A stretch of 58,338 nucleotides of DNA from Spongiibacteraceae bacterium (GTDB taxonomy: Bacteria; Pseudomonadota; Gammaproteobacteria; Pseudomonadales; Dasaniaceae), in the NCBI GenBank assembly GCA_028280715.1, contig JANQLG010000028.1:1-58338 (forward strand). The letters run 5' to 3'. Positions 15,629-25,176 of this stretch are shown piece by piece. How positions within the stretch are numbered: the first letter of the stretch is position 1; the number at the start of each line of letters is the position of its first letter. Under the pieces are notes generated by a model that ran no database searches, was not told where the DNA came from, and saw only the letters and a list, made by a program, of their open reading frames with translations. The translations under genes were made by a program, and so were the position numbers.

Positions 15629-17446
15629 ATGACAGCAGACGACGACATTTTATTGGATATCAATTCCATACTGGCGAGTGTTTGGCCCCAGTGCCATCAC
15701 TTATTAGTAAGCAGTTACCCACTGCCTGAAACCGAGTCGGTGGGTGACATGATTGAGCCAGAAGATACGGCTCAACGACTTGTCCAGATTGACTGTGATT
15801 CTGACCAGAGCCTGACGACTAAACTGAATGCTCAACTTGACTCCTCTGAAGTATTGAGTGCCGAGAGTTTCGCCATTCTCAAGTTCATTGATCAACTCTT
15901 TGATAATTACTTGGCAAACAATAAATTGCATTCAAGTATCAAAACGCTGCTTTTGCCTTTTCGAAAACACTGTGCGTTAAGCTTGTTGCACCGTCGCTGG
16001 CCCTGGCTTGATGAGCATAATCCCATGCAGCATCTTGATTTACTCGCGGTCAATGTTGCCGGTTGGCAACCGGAGCTGGGCAGAGCAGCTGAACGTTTTT
16101 TAGAAGGATTGAAGCCGTTAGTGATTGCGTTGGCGTCGTCAGCCGATGAAACACAAATGAAGCACTGCCGGGTACAACTTGAAACCTTTTTCGAGAAGGA
16201 ACAGCAGCGGATTAAAAAACTCGAGCAGCGTTTACGTGATGCCGAGGTTGGCGCACTGCATGCTAAACATGCACAACAACTCAGCGCACGCACGCTTAAT
16301 CAGCAAATGGCAGGAAAAAAGTTACCTGCGTCAATCAGTGCGTTTTTGCAGGGGCCATGGCGAGAGTCGATGCGTCTGATTATTCTTTCCAAAGGCAAAG
16401 CCAGTCAAGATTGGCGGCGTATACTACGGTTGACGGAAACATTGATATGGAGCTTTCAGCCAATAGATGCGGATGATGATGAGAAAAGACAGCATGTCTA
16501 TCAATCGATTTCAGAAATTTCCGAAGAGTTTCATGAAGTGGCTGTAGGTTTACATCATACCGGCCGGCTGGATGAACAGTTGGCGGTGATTGAGAAAGAA
16601 CATCTTAATATTTTGCGCGGTAAGTCTTTAGAGTATGCGCCGTTTCAATTAATTGAAAATACTGATCCTTTAGTTAATGCACAGGTTTCGGTCAGTTCCG
16701 GTTTGATCAAACAGGTGTCCAACCTGTCGGAAGGGCAGTGGTTTGTTTTGCAAAGTGAAGAGTCTGCTATTCGTATCAAACTGGCGGTAAAAATTGATCA
16801 GGCTCAGCAGTTATTACTCACCAACTTTTTGGGAATCAAAGTCAAACAGTACAGCTATGAAGAATTTGCCTATATGCTATCTTCAAAAATTGTCAGACCT
16901 ATTCCTCCTCGTGATGCATTGAGAGTGACTGGTGAGAAAATGCTTGCGACATTAATTGAACGTAATCAAGAGCAAAAAGAGCGAGCCATTAGTGAGCGAG
17001 CTATAGAGGAAGAGATTCTAAGACAACAGGCAATTGCCAGAGAGGAGGCCAGAAAAAAAGCGCTGAAAGAAGCCGAAGCGGTTAAAGCGGCGAAGCTGGC
17101 AACAAAGAAACAGGAGGAACAACAACAGGCTGCAGAACAACAACAGTTATTAAAACAGCAGAAAGAGAAGGATATCGAGAGGCTGATGGCGGCGCTGAAG
17201 CCAGGAGGTAAAGTAGCCTTTCGATCTCAAGAGGATTACGAACAACATCGCCTGGCGGCTATTTTGCAAACTACCGGTGAATATGTGTTTGTGAATCGCG
17301 AGGGAATCAAAAAACATGTTGTAAGCAAAGAGCAACTGATAGAAATGTTACTGAATGACTCTGCTAAAATTCTGGATCAGGGAACAGATTTCGATAGTAC
17401 ATTGGAACAGGTTGTTAATAGTCTTCGAGCAAGGAAAAAGTTATGA
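15629..17446 (+). CDS. DUF1631 family protein
   Basis: This 605-aa cytoplasmic protein has the DUF1631 pattern in its first half (LHSSIKTLLLPFRKHCALSLL and a following NPMQHLDLLAVNVAGW). A long Glu/Lys/Gln/Ala-rich coiled coil runs from about 445 to 515, and a compact C-terminal part contains a beta-rich segment typical of effector domains. DUF1631 proteins are sometimes annotated as thymidine phosphorylase without good reason. The downstream PilZ gene overlaps by 4 bp (ATGA), so the two are co-translated, and a c-di-GMP link is likely but unproven. Confidence 0.8.
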   Translation: MTADDDILLDINSILASVWPQCHHLLVSSYPLPETESVGDMIEPEDTAQRLVQIDCDSDQSLTTKLNAQLDSSEVLSAESFAILKFIDQLFDNYLANNKLHSSIKTLLLPFRKHCALSLLHRRWPWLDEHNPMQHLDLLAVNVAGWQPELGRAAERFLEGLKPLVIALASSADETQMKHCRVQLETFFEKEQQRIKKLEQRLRDAEVGALHAKHAQQLSARTLNQQMAGKKLPASISAFLQGPWRESMRLIILSKGKASQDWRRILRLTETLIWSFQPIDADDDEKRQHVYQSISEISEEFHEVAVGLHHTGRLDEQLAVIEKEHLNILRGKSLEYAPFQLIENTDPLVNAQVSVSSGLIKQVSNLSEGQWFVLQSEESAIRIKLAVKIDQAQQLLLTNFLGIKVKQYSYEEFAYMLSSKIVRPIPPRDALRVTGEKMLATLIERNQEQKERAISERAIEEEILRQQAIAREEARKKALKEAEAVKAAKLATKKQEEQQQAAEQQQLLKQQKEKDIERLMAALKPGGKVAFRSQEDYEQHRLAAILQTTGEYVFVNREGIKKHVVSKEQLIEMLLNDSAKILDQGTDFDSTLEQVVNSLRARKKL

Positions 17447-17820
17447 GCCCCGGGAAAGAAAGACGTAGTGAGTTAAGGCTCAATGAGAACGCAACAGTGT
17501 TTATCGAAGTGTGTTCTGCTGATTATGATCAAAGCTCACCGGCTAATGTCATCATCTGTAACAGCCTTGATATTTCTGCCAATGGTATACAGGTGCAGAT
17601 GGACCAGGAAGTGGCTGTCGGCAGTATTTTACGTATCTGTGCTGAGTTGGATAGTGATGACGATACTCTCTATCTGGTGGGCGAGGTCAAGTGGGTTAAA
17701 TTCCATGAAGATCAATATCATATTGGCTTTGAACTTTACGATGCAGAGAATACCGATATCAGTGGCTGGAAAAGCATTATCGCCAGTCGTTTGAATGCCT
17801 CTGATACCAAGTTGGGTTGA
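17443..17820 (+). CDS. PilZ domain protein
   Basis: This 125-aa protein is a single PilZ domain. The N-terminal arginine motif is RRSELRLNE (residues 7-15, R-x-x-x-R) and the second motif is DISANGIQV, fitting D-x-S-x-x-G. Both c-di-GMP contact motifs are therefore intact. The gene overlaps the DUF1631 stop by 4 bp, so the proteins are probably made together and may interact. Confidence 0.9.
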   Translation: MSPGKERRSELRLNENATVFIEVCSADYDQSSPANVIICNSLDISANGIQVQMDQEVAVGSILRICAELDSDDDTLYLVGEVKWVKFHEDQYHIGFELYDAENTDISGWKSIIASRLNASDTKLG

Positions 17821-18021
17821 GCCGGTTCTCTTGCCTGTAACTTCTTATCTATAACTTTAGGTAAAGATGTCTCTAGTGTTTAGCTTTTAAGCTGCAATCA
17901 GCAAGCAAGATTGATACTGCGTGGTGATACGGCTACACATCAAGTTTGTTCTGCGTTACTCTATCTGCGTCAATATGAAAAAAAATAACAAACCAAACCG
18001 GAACCTGCCGGGGGAGGGATC

Positions 18022-19338
18022 ATGAAATTCACTTCGGTCTTCAAGACGCTATTACTCAGTTCTATCTATTTGGTAGTTCCCAACGCCTTAGCCGATGGTC
18101 ATGAGTCGGATAGCCAGGAAATGTCGCGCGGCGAGTACCTTGCTCGGGCCGGTAACTGTGTTGCCTGTCATACCATTGAAGATGGCAAGCCTTATGCCGG
18201 CGGTCTGAAAATGGCAGTGCCTATGTTGGGTGCGATTTATACCACCAATATTACGCCTGATCCTGAAACCGGTATTGGCAATTACACCTATGAGGATTTT
18301 GATGTGGCAATGCGTTTAGGCGTTGCCAAGCAGGGCTATAATCTGTACCCGGCTATGCCATACCCTTCCTATGCAAAAATTAATGAAGAGGATATGCGCG
18401 CCCTTTACGACTACTTCATGAACGAAGTGGAGCCTGTTAATCAACCCAACCTGGAAAACGAGATTCCCTGGCCACTTAATATGCGTTGGCCACTGGCGGT
18501 TTGGAATATGCTGTTTCTTGATGACGAAACCTACGTCGCCAAACCCGATCAGAGTGACGCCTGGAATCAGGGTGCTTATTTAGTGCAGGGCCTGGGTCAT
18601 TGTGGCGCCTGTCACACCCCTCGCGGATTGATGTTCCAGGAAGCGGGAATGGATGAAACCAGCGCTGATTTTCTTTCAGGTGCGGTGTTGGATCATTGGT
18701 CAGCTTCAAGTCTCAACGGTGATATCAATTCTGGCTTAGGTCGCTGGACTGAAGATGAAGTGTTTGAATACCTGAAAACCGGTAAAAACATGCATACTAC
18801 TGCATTCGGTACCATGGTAGAGGTTATCAATAACAGTACTCAATATATGACGGATGAAGATCTGCGTGGCATGGCAGTGTATCTGAAGTCGCTACCGGCT
18901 GTGCGTGAAAAAGATGCTATTCCCTATGAATACGATGACACTACCGCACAGCAACTGGCTAACTATGACTTTAGTGCCAGAGGTGCTGATACCTACTATG
19001 AGTATTGTGTGTGGTGTCATATGGCAGATGGCGGTGGTATGAACAAGTATCAACCCTCTCTTGCGGGTAACCCCGCGGTGTTAGATCCGGCATCGGATTC
19101 GATTATCAATTTGATTCTAAATGGTTCGTTGCGGGTGGTTATTGGCGGTGAGCCAGAAAACTACGATATGCCACATTACCGCGTATTACTTAATGACCAG
19201 GAAGTTGCCGATGTATCGACATTTATCCGCAATAGCTGGGGTAATAAAGCTTCTGCTGTGACACCACAGCAAGTATCGACTATTCGATATGCAACAGATC
19301 CAACCCACCACGATATCGTGGTGTTACGGATGAAATAA
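18022..19338 (+). CDS. triheme cytochrome c, alcohol/gluconate dehydrogenase subunit type
   Basis: This 438-aa protein has a signal peptide (about 1-25, ending NALADG) and three class I haem sites: CVACH (residues 47-51), CGACH (near 197) and CVWCH (near 330). The spacing and motifs such as YTTNITPDPETGIGNYT fit the cytochrome subunit of membrane-bound alcohol or gluconate dehydrogenases. It would pass electrons from a periplasmic dehydrogenase to quinone. No catalytic subunit is encoded next to it, so it is an orphan here. A GGGGGAGGG ribosome binding site precedes the ATG, and a strong terminator follows. Confidence 0.92.
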   Translation: MKFTSVFKTLLLSSIYLVVPNALADGHESDSQEMSRGEYLARAGNCVACHTIEDGKPYAGGLKMAVPMLGAIYTTNITPDPETGIGNYTYEDFDVAMRLGVAKQGYNLYPAMPYPSYAKINEEDMRALYDYFMNEVEPVNQPNLENEIPWPLNMRWPLAVWNMLFLDDETYVAKPDQSDAWNQGAYLVQGLGHCGACHTPRGLMFQEAGMDETSADFLSGAVLDHWSASSLNGDINSGLGRWTEDEVFEYLKTGKNMHTTAFGTMVEVINNSTQYMTDEDLRGMAVYLKSLPAVREKDAIPYEYDDTTAQQLANYDFSARGADTYYEYCVWCHMADGGGMNKYQPSLAGNPAVLDPASDSIINLILNGSLRVVIGGEPENYDMPHYRVLLNDQEVADVSTFIRNSWGNKASAVTPQQVSTIRYATDPTHHDIVVLRMK

Positions 19339-19372
19339 GGTTGCCATAACTTTCTAGCACTAGCCTGGATTT

Positions 19373-19410
19373 AAAAAGGCCCGATTGGATTCAATCGGGC
19401 CTTTTTATTT
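19373..19410. terminator. bidirectional rho-independent terminator
   Basis: AAAAAGGCCCGATTG and CAATCGGGCCTTTTT form a 15-bp stem with a 4-nt loop, followed by T-rich sequence on both strands. It separates the convergent cytochrome and pilU genes. Confidence 0.92.
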
Positions 19411-19421
19411 AACCAACCGTT

Positions 19422-20597
19422 TTAATCTTCGCGGATAGCCATAAAGGGGTTGTCCGGTTTCTGCTCGGGTTCTTCGGGTTTATCCTGCGGTATTTCTTCC
19501 AGACTCAAACCTATGTTTGATGAATTGGTGGGCTTACCCTCATCACTGAGTTTGATTTTGAGACGCAGATTATTGGCTGAGTCAGCATTTCTTGTCGCTT
19601 CATCCAGACTGATCTTGCCCTCTTGATAAAGTTTAAATAGAGCTGTGTCGAAGGTCTGCATGCCCAGGTTTTCTGATTTCTCCATAATCTCTTTGATTTC
19701 ATCCAGGTCGCCCCTGAGAATTTTCTCCTTAATGGTGGAGGTGCCAAGCAATATTTCCACCGCTGCGACGCGTTTACCATCCAGGGTGGGAATTAATCGC
19801 TGCGAAACGATGGCTTGAATGTTAGAGGAGAGATCCATCAATAATTGTGGCCGACGCTCTTCGGGGAAAAAATTAATGATTCGATCCAGTGCCTGATTAG
19901 CATTATTGGCATGTAAGGTGGAGATCGCCAGATGACCGGTTTCGGCAAAGGCCAGACAGTGTTCCATGGTATCCCGGTCGCGTATTTCGCCGATCAAAAT
20001 AACATCCGGCGCCTGTCGCAAGGTGTTTTTCAATGCGTTATGAAAGTTGCGGGTGTCGACCCCGACTTCACGTTGATTGATCACGGATTTTTTATGCCGA
20101 TGCACAAACTCTACCGGGTCTTCAATGGTAATGATATGGCCCGCGCTGGTGCTATTGCGATGATCGATCAGTGCGGCTAAAGAGGTGGATTTACCAGAAC
20201 CGGTGGCGCCGACAAACAGTACCAGACCACGTTTACGGGTGATCACGTCTTTTAATATGTGAGGCAATTGCAGGGAATCAAACTGTGGGATCTCGGTTTT
20301 GATATTGCGGGCAACAATGGATATCTCATTGCGCTGCTTAAAAATATTAACGCGAAAGCGGCCAACCCCTGGAATAGAGCAGGCCAGGTTCATTTCTAGT
20401 TCTTCTTCGAATTCCTGCTGCTGTTTGGCATCCATTAATTCGTAAGCGATCTCTTTGATTCGCCCTGGAAGTAAGCCGGTTTTTTCCAGTGGTTTTAATG
20501 CCCCCTGAAATTTAGCGCAGGGCGGGGCGCCAGTGCTGAGATAAAGGTCAGAGCCATCCTTGGAGGCCAGTATTTTCAAATAATCTTCAAAGTCCAT
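19422..20597 (-). CDS. pilU: type IV pilus retraction ATPase PilU
   Basis: This 391-aa PilT/PilU-family ATPase has a PAS-like N-domain and a RecA core with Walker A GATGSGKST (near 135), an Asp box (IEDPVEF), Walker B (DVILIGEIRDRDTM) and the His box (GHLAISTLHANNA). The C-terminal half contains EILLGT and a long acidic Pro/Glu-rich tail, typical of PilU and not PilT. PilU cooperates with PilT in retracting type IV pili. PilT, usually adjacent in Pseudomonas, is not in this window. The DUF924 gene lies 28 bp upstream on the same strand. Confidence 0.9.
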   Translation of the reverse strand: MDFEDYLKILASKDGSDLYLSTGAPPCAKFQGALKPLEKTGLLPGRIKEIAYELMDAKQQQEFEEELEMNLACSIPGVGRFRVNIFKQRNEISIVARNIKTEIPQFDSLQLPHILKDVITRKRGLVLFVGATGSGKSTSLAALIDHRNSTSAGHIITIEDPVEFVHRHKKSVINQREVGVDTRNFHNALKNTLRQAPDVILIGEIRDRDTMEHCLAFAETGHLAISTLHANNANQALDRIINFFPEERRPQLLMDLSSNIQAIVSQRLIPTLDGKRVAAVEILLGTSTIKEKILRGDLDEIKEIMEKSENLGMQTFDTALFKLYQEGKISLDEATRNADSANNLRLKIKLSDEGKPTNSSNIGLSLEEIPQDKPEEPEQKPDNPFMAIRED

Positions 20598-20625
20598 AAC
20601 ATCCTCATGGTATTGCGTAAATCAA

Positions 20626-21249
20626 TTATTGGCCAAAGCTGCTGCCACCATTATTTAAGTAGTTGAGCTCGTGTTCCGTATTTTCTCTGCCTAATACCGC
20701 GTTGCGATAGGGAAAGCGTCCATAGGCCTCAATAATATTTTTATGCTGGATAGCGAAATCCAGATTGCCTTCTATGCAGCGTTTGCCTTCAGCTGGCACT
20801 GCCTGTAACAGTGTCTCGAATAGAGCGATGCACCGTTCCTGGTCATCCAGGCTTTCTGAATGCATGAAGGGCATATACAAAAAGGTATGTTGAATACTGG
20901 TTAGTTTTTGCTCGACACTCATGGCCAATGCATCGTTGACAATTTGTCGTGCCAGCTCATCACCAGAAAAGGCCTTGGCGGAGTTGCGGTAGATATTGCG
21001 AGTAAATTGATCCAGTAGCAGCACCAGGGCTAAGGTGCCTTCGGGGGTGACGCACCAGTTATCAAGCTCTCTTGCTAGTGCCCGCTCCACCCAGTCACCA
21101 AAACGCTGTTGAATGTCGTTATCAACCGTTTCGTCGCCCAGATACCAGATCTTTTGCTGTGATTTAATGTCAAAACCATCTCCGATATCAGCAAACCAGT
21201 AGTCAAGAATGGCTGTTATAGCGGATTGTTCAGTAAAGCAAATGGACAT
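20626..21249 (-). CDS. DUF924 family protein
   Basis: This 207-aa soluble helical protein matches DUF924: ILDYWFADIG near the N-terminus, LALVLLLDQFTRNIYRNSAKAF in the middle, FLYMPFMHSE, and FPYRNAVLGRENTEHELNYL near the end. The family is predicted to adopt a TPR-like helical fold and has no settled function. It is read in the same direction as pilU, 28 nt before it, so the two could share a transcript. Confidence 0.9.
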   Translation of the reverse strand: MSICFTEQSAITAILDYWFADIGDGFDIKSQQKIWYLGDETVDNDIQQRFGDWVERALARELDNWCVTPEGTLALVLLLDQFTRNIYRNSAKAFSGDELARQIVNDALAMSVEQKLTSIQHTFLYMPFMHSESLDDQERCIALFETLLQAVPAEGKRCIEGNLDFAIQHKNIIEAYGRFPYRNAVLGRENTEHELNYLNNGGSSFGQ

Positions 21250-21478
21250 AGGTTGTCTCAGAGCTGGGTTTCAGTGTCGGGAAAGTAGAATGTTCTAATC
21301 TTTACCTTAGACTATGACAAAAGAAACCTCAGCATGTTAAATGTTAGTTGTTGGTGTTTTGATTCATCGGTATAGAGCGCCGTGGATAAAAACCGTTGTA
21401 TAAAAACCATCACAACCTTTACACTCCCTGATCGTCCGGTTCAGCTGGAAAGTGAATGTTCTGACCGAGGAGATTATT

Positions 21479-23062
21479 TTGCCAGAGCAATTACATGAGC
21501 GCTTGCAGCTGCTCAAAGAAGGGGGTAGTTACCAACTTCTGACAGATATTCAACGTGGTATAGAAAAGGAAAGTCTGCGTATTACGCCTACTGGTAAATT
21601 GGCGCAAACGTCTCATCCAGTGAGTTTGGGGTCCCCCCTAACCCACCCACATATCACCACTGATTTCTCCGAAGCGTTATTGGAATTTATCACGCCTGTT
21701 TCTGACAGTATTGAACACTCATTGGAATGGTTGGATAGAATCCATCGCTATGTTTATTCCCAGCTGAACGATGAGGAGCTGTGGGTGACCAGCATGCCCT
21801 GTTTGCTGGAGGGTGATGACAATATTCCTGTGGCGCAGTACGGCCATTCTAATGTGGCCAGAATGAAAACCGTATATCGCAAAGGCCTGGGGCATCGCTA
21901 CGGTCGTTTGATGCAAACCATTTCAGGCATTCATTATAATTTTTCTGTGCCGGACTCACTGTGGCCCTTACTGCAACAACAGGATGGTGATAACGATTCA
22001 TTACAGAATTACAAGACCAAGGCTTACTTTGGCTTGATCAGAAATTTCCGCCGTTACTCCTGGTTGTTGATTTATTTATTTGGTGCGTCGCCTGCCATAT
22101 GCAAAAGTTTTCTCAATGGTCGCACTGTTGATTACCTGGAGCCTATGGATTACGGCACGATGCATCTGCCCTACGGGACTTCGCTGCGCATGGGAGATTT
22201 AGGCTATCAAAGTAATGCTCAGGCCAGCCTGAAAGTTTGTTACAACGGCCTCGATAGCTATATCGAAACTCTCCGACAGGCCATAACCAACGCTCATCCA
22301 GCCTACGAAAAAATAGGCATGGAGGTAGATGGAGACTACCGACAGTTATCAACATCACTGCTGCAGATAGAAAATGAATTCTATAGCCCGATCAGGCCAA
22401 AACGTGTGACTGAATCGGGAGAAATACCACTGGGAGCGCTCAAAGACAGAGGGGTCGAATATATTGAAGTACGCTGTATTGATGTAAACCCCTTTCTCCC
22501 ATTGGGTATTGATGCTGAGCAAATTCGTTTTATTGATAGCTTTTTACTGTTCTGTTTGTTTAACGAAAGCCCATTATGTGATGAAGAAGATTACCGCCTA
22601 ATGGATGAAAATTTAAAAGCGGTGGTCAATTGTGGTCGCAATCCTGAACTTCATTTACAGACAGTTACTGGTAGTTGTAGCTTGAAAGATTGGGCTGACA
22701 GTCTAATGGATCGTATTGAATCAATTGCCCTGCAATTGGATCAGGCTAATGGCGGTGAAGGGTATCAAAGGGCCTGCTATCAACAGCGTCAGAAAATTAA
22801 TGATGCTGCACTAACACCTTCAGCTAAGGTGTTAACATGCCTGCACGAGCAATCTTCACCCTTTTTCCGTTTTGCTATGGATCAGGCACAACAACTTGGA
22901 GAATCCTTTCGCCAGCGCCCACTACCGTCGGCAGATCAGTTGTATTTTGAGGAGCTGGCTAAGCAGTCATTGTTGCGGCAACAGCAAATTGAGCAAGAGG
23001 ATGTGCTGAGCTTTGAAGATTATCTCAGTCAGTATTATCGTCAGTATCAGGAGCTGTTGTAG
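21479..23062 (+). CDS. gshA: glutamate-cysteine ligase
   Basis: The protein catalyses the first step of glutathione synthesis, ATP-dependent joining of glutamate and cysteine. Family blocks include GIEKESLRI, PLTHPHITTDFSEALLEFITP, SGIHYNFSVP, FGASPAICKSF, YGTSLRMGDLGY and RGVEYIEVRCIDVNPFLP. I place the start at TTG 21479, because GAGGAG lies 6 nt upstream and the resulting length (527 aa) fits the Pseudomonas enzyme. A GTG at 21452 would add nine residues without a good ribosome binding site. It is monocistronic or leads into acpH 31 nt later. Confidence 0.93.
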   Translation: MPEQLHERLQLLKEGGSYQLLTDIQRGIEKESLRITPTGKLAQTSHPVSLGSPLTHPHITTDFSEALLEFITPVSDSIEHSLEWLDRIHRYVYSQLNDEELWVTSMPCLLEGDDNIPVAQYGHSNVARMKTVYRKGLGHRYGRLMQTISGIHYNFSVPDSLWPLLQQQDGDNDSLQNYKTKAYFGLIRNFRRYSWLLIYLFGASPAICKSFLNGRTVDYLEPMDYGTMHLPYGTSLRMGDLGYQSNAQASLKVCYNGLDSYIETLRQAITNAHPAYEKIGMEVDGDYRQLSTSLLQIENEFYSPIRPKRVTESGEIPLGALKDRGVEYIEVRCIDVNPFLPLGIDAEQIRFIDSFLLFCLFNESPLCDEEDYRLMDENLKAVVNCGRNPELHLQTVTGSCSLKDWADSLMDRIESIALQLDQANGGEGYQRACYQQRQKINDAALTPSAKVLTCLHEQSSPFFRFAMDQAQQLGESFRQRPLPSADQLYFEELAKQSLLRQQQIEQEDVLSFEDYLSQYYRQYQELL

Positions 23063-23093
23063 CTTTTTTTCTCGTGTTTAGAGTTGCCCGCAA

Positions 23094-23684
23094 TTGAATT
23101 ATCTGGCGCATTTTCATCTCAGCTATGGTGACCCGGATTTACAATTGGGGGCATTGTTAGGTGATTTTATTAAGGGGCCTCTCACCGGCAAGTATCCGCA
23201 GGCGATTGAGCAGGGCATTATCTTGCATCGGAAAATTGATGCTTACACGGATCGCCACCAGTCATTGCAACAATTACATCGCCAATTCCAGCCACAGTTC
23301 AGGCGTTTCGCTGGCATCATGACGGATGTTGTGTTCGATCATTTGCTGGCACTGCATTGGCAACAATTTCACCATCAGTCTTTGGCGCAGTTCAGTGCTG
23401 AGGTTTATCAGTTGTTATCCGATGATCATGATATGCCGGCTGCCGCCAGACGCCAGGCGGATGTGTTGATTAATTATGATGTATTTGCCAAATATCAGCA
23501 TTGGGGTGCGGTTGAGGGCACGCTGTTGCGTATTAGCCAGCGGATGAAACGAGATAATCCGTTAACTATAGCGACTGAGGAATTAGAGCAGCATTTCACT
23601 CAGGTGGAACAAGTATTCTTACGATTTTATCCCGAGCTACAGCAAGAGACTGATAAAGTGCGTAGCAGATTGTCTTCGTTGTAA
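23094..23684 (+). CDS. acpH: acyl carrier protein phosphodiesterase
   Basis: This 196-aa protein is of the AcpH/DUF479 family: MNYLAHFHLS, GDPDLQLGALLGDFIKG, ILHRKIDAYTDRH and MTDVVFDHLLALHW. The enzyme removes 4'-phosphopantetheine from ACP, using His and Asp metal ligands of an HD-like site. The start codon is TTG, and the family-typical MNYLAH N-terminus fixes it. It follows gshA by 31 nt. Confidence 0.88.
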   Translation: MNYLAHFHLSYGDPDLQLGALLGDFIKGPLTGKYPQAIEQGIILHRKIDAYTDRHQSLQQLHRQFQPQFRRFAGIMTDVVFDHLLALHWQQFHHQSLAQFSAEVYQLLSDDHDMPAAARRQADVLINYDVFAKYQHWGAVEGTLLRISQRMKRDNPLTIATEELEQHFTQVEQVFLRFYPELQQETDKVRSRLSSL

Positions 23685-23703
23685 CTGTTTACTTTCGCTA
23701 ACA

Positions 23704-24132
23704 TCAATGGCTTTGCACGACAAAGGAATTAAACAACAGATCGAGAACGTGTTCCTTACCCTCTTCTGTGATCAGTACTTCACGGATAGCTTCCAGTACG
23801 TTTTGTCGCAGCAACTCACGGCCTTCCATGGAAGACAAATCTTCGTCACTGGCCTTGCTCAGCGTCATCACAATGGTGTGGCGGATATAGGGCATATGGT
23901 GACGAATAGCGCCCTGTCCCTCCATGCCGCCGGCTACGCGTAAGGAGATTTCGGTTTTTAAATATCTCAGGCGACCAACGCCGCCATAATTGACGGTAAA
24001 AGGTGGTTTCAGGTCAATATAGTTGCTGGCGACGGGAGCGTCTTCTTCAACCTCTTCTTCATCTTGAGCTAACACTGGGGCAACCAGCAGGCCGCTGAGC
24101 AGTATTACGCCAAGAGTTTGTAACCACTTCAT
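23704..24132 (-). CDS. FliL-like exported protein
   Basis: The 142-aa product starts at the ATG at 24132 behind TTGGAGT, which gives a clean signal peptide (MKWLQTLGVILLSGLLVAPVLAQ). An acidic linker (EEEVEEDAP) precedes a FliL-type domain: DLKPPFTVNYGGVGRLRYLKTEISLRV, IRHTIVMTLS, GRELLRQNVLEAIREVL. No flagellar genes lie near. FliL paralogues outside flagellar loci are known in Pseudomonas and related genera. The stop converges with acpH. Confidence 0.82.
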   Translation of the reverse strand: MKWLQTLGVILLSGLLVAPVLAQDEEEVEEDAPVASNYIDLKPPFTVNYGGVGRLRYLKTEISLRVAGGMEGQGAIRHHMPYIRHTIVMTLSKASDEDLSSMEGRELLRQNVLEAIREVLITEEGKEHVLDLLFNSFVVQSH

Positions 24133-24290
24133 GAAAATACTCCAACAAATAGGGGAACCATCTAATCTACTGATTATCAGTGTAGCAGTAGCCATGTAAA
24201 CATCCCATAGAATGCTATGATCGGCGGTTTGTGGCTTGTGTCAAACACGGCTTTGTCCTACTGTATCGGCCGTATTACCAGGAGCTGTAA

Positions 24291-24776
24291 ATGATTTTAC
24301 CCAATTCGCGAATTACCAGTCTTATCATCTTACTAAGCGTGATCGGATTGTTGGCCTACGCGCTATACACCCAGTACTTTTTATACTTAGAACCCTGTCC
24401 CCTTTGCATGACGCAGCGCGGGTTTTATATTCTGATCGGTATATTCGCGTTGTTGATGATGGTTCACAGCCGAGCCCAGAAAGTGTATTCGTCGCTAGCC
24501 GTGTTAAGTGCATTGGGTGGGGTGGCTACGGCGGGGCGCCAGGTTTGGTTGCAGCATTTACCGCCAGAACAAGTGCCGGCCTGTGGTCCCAGCCTGGAAT
24601 TCATGTTACAGACTTTCCCCCTGGGTGAAACTCTGAAAGCACTGATTACTGGTGACGGTAACTGTGCTGAAGTTGTGTGGACTTTTCTGGGTTTCAGTAT
24701 GGGAGAGTGGTCGTTATTTTGTTTTATCGGTTATGTCGTGGTGTGTGGCTGGCAACTGTTGAGAAAGCCTGACTAA
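24291..24776 (+). CDS. dsbB: disulfide bond formation protein B
   Basis: This 161-aa inner-membrane protein has four helices and the two essential Cys pairs: C36/C39 in EPCPLC and C98 with C125 in PACGPSLEF and GNCAEVVW. DsbB reoxidises periplasmic DsbA and passes electrons to quinone. GQ-type R48-like arginine follows in TQRGFY. It precedes the lrgAB pair by 21 nt and lies close to rsd, as dsbH does near algQ in Pseudomonas. Confidence 0.93.
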   Translation: MILPNSRITSLIILLSVIGLLAYALYTQYFLYLEPCPLCMTQRGFYILIGIFALLMMVHSRAQKVYSSLAVLSALGGVATAGRQVWLQHLPPEQVPACGPSLEFMLQTFPLGETLKALITGDGNCAEVVWTFLGFSMGEWSLFCFIGYVVVCGWQLLRKPD

Positions 24777-24797
24777 TTTTCAAATACTGGAGTTTTC

Positions 24798-25145
24798 ATG
24801 TCCTTACTGAATGGAATACTGGTTCTGTTAGTGTTTCAGTGTTTTGGCGAAGCAATTAAGGCCTATTTCGATTTACGTTTGCCTGGGCCAGTGCTTGGCA
24901 TGTTTTTACTGTTTATTGCGCTTTGTCTATTTCAAAAGGTGCCTGATGCCGTGGCAAAAAGCAGCCAAACGCTCATCCCGTTACTGGCAATAATGTTTTT
25001 GCCTGCGGCTGCCGGCCTGTTTTTCCTGGGCGCACAATTTAATGATCAGTGGTTGGCGATTATCGGTGCAGTAGTTTTGGGGTCGTTTTTATCTTTATTC
25101 TTTAATGGCCTGGTCATGAAGTGGCTCAGCGCCAAAACCAAGTAA
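24798..25145 (+). CDS. lrgA: CidA/LrgA family holin-like protein
   Basis: This 115-aa protein has four membrane helices and the family motif LRLPGPVLGMFLLF (about 26-40). LrgA/CidA proteins are holin-like and act with LrgB in control of murein hydrolase activity or in small organic acid transport. It is 31 nt upstream of the lrgB gene. Confidence 0.9.
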   Translation: MSLLNGILVLLVFQCFGEAIKAYFDLRLPGPVLGMFLLFIALCLFQKVPDAVAKSSQTLIPLLAIMFLPAAAGLFFLGAQFNDQWLAIIGAVVLGSFLSLFFNGLVMKWLSAKTK

Positions 25146-25176
25146 TTATTTTTTATCGCTGAATTAAATCGTACTC

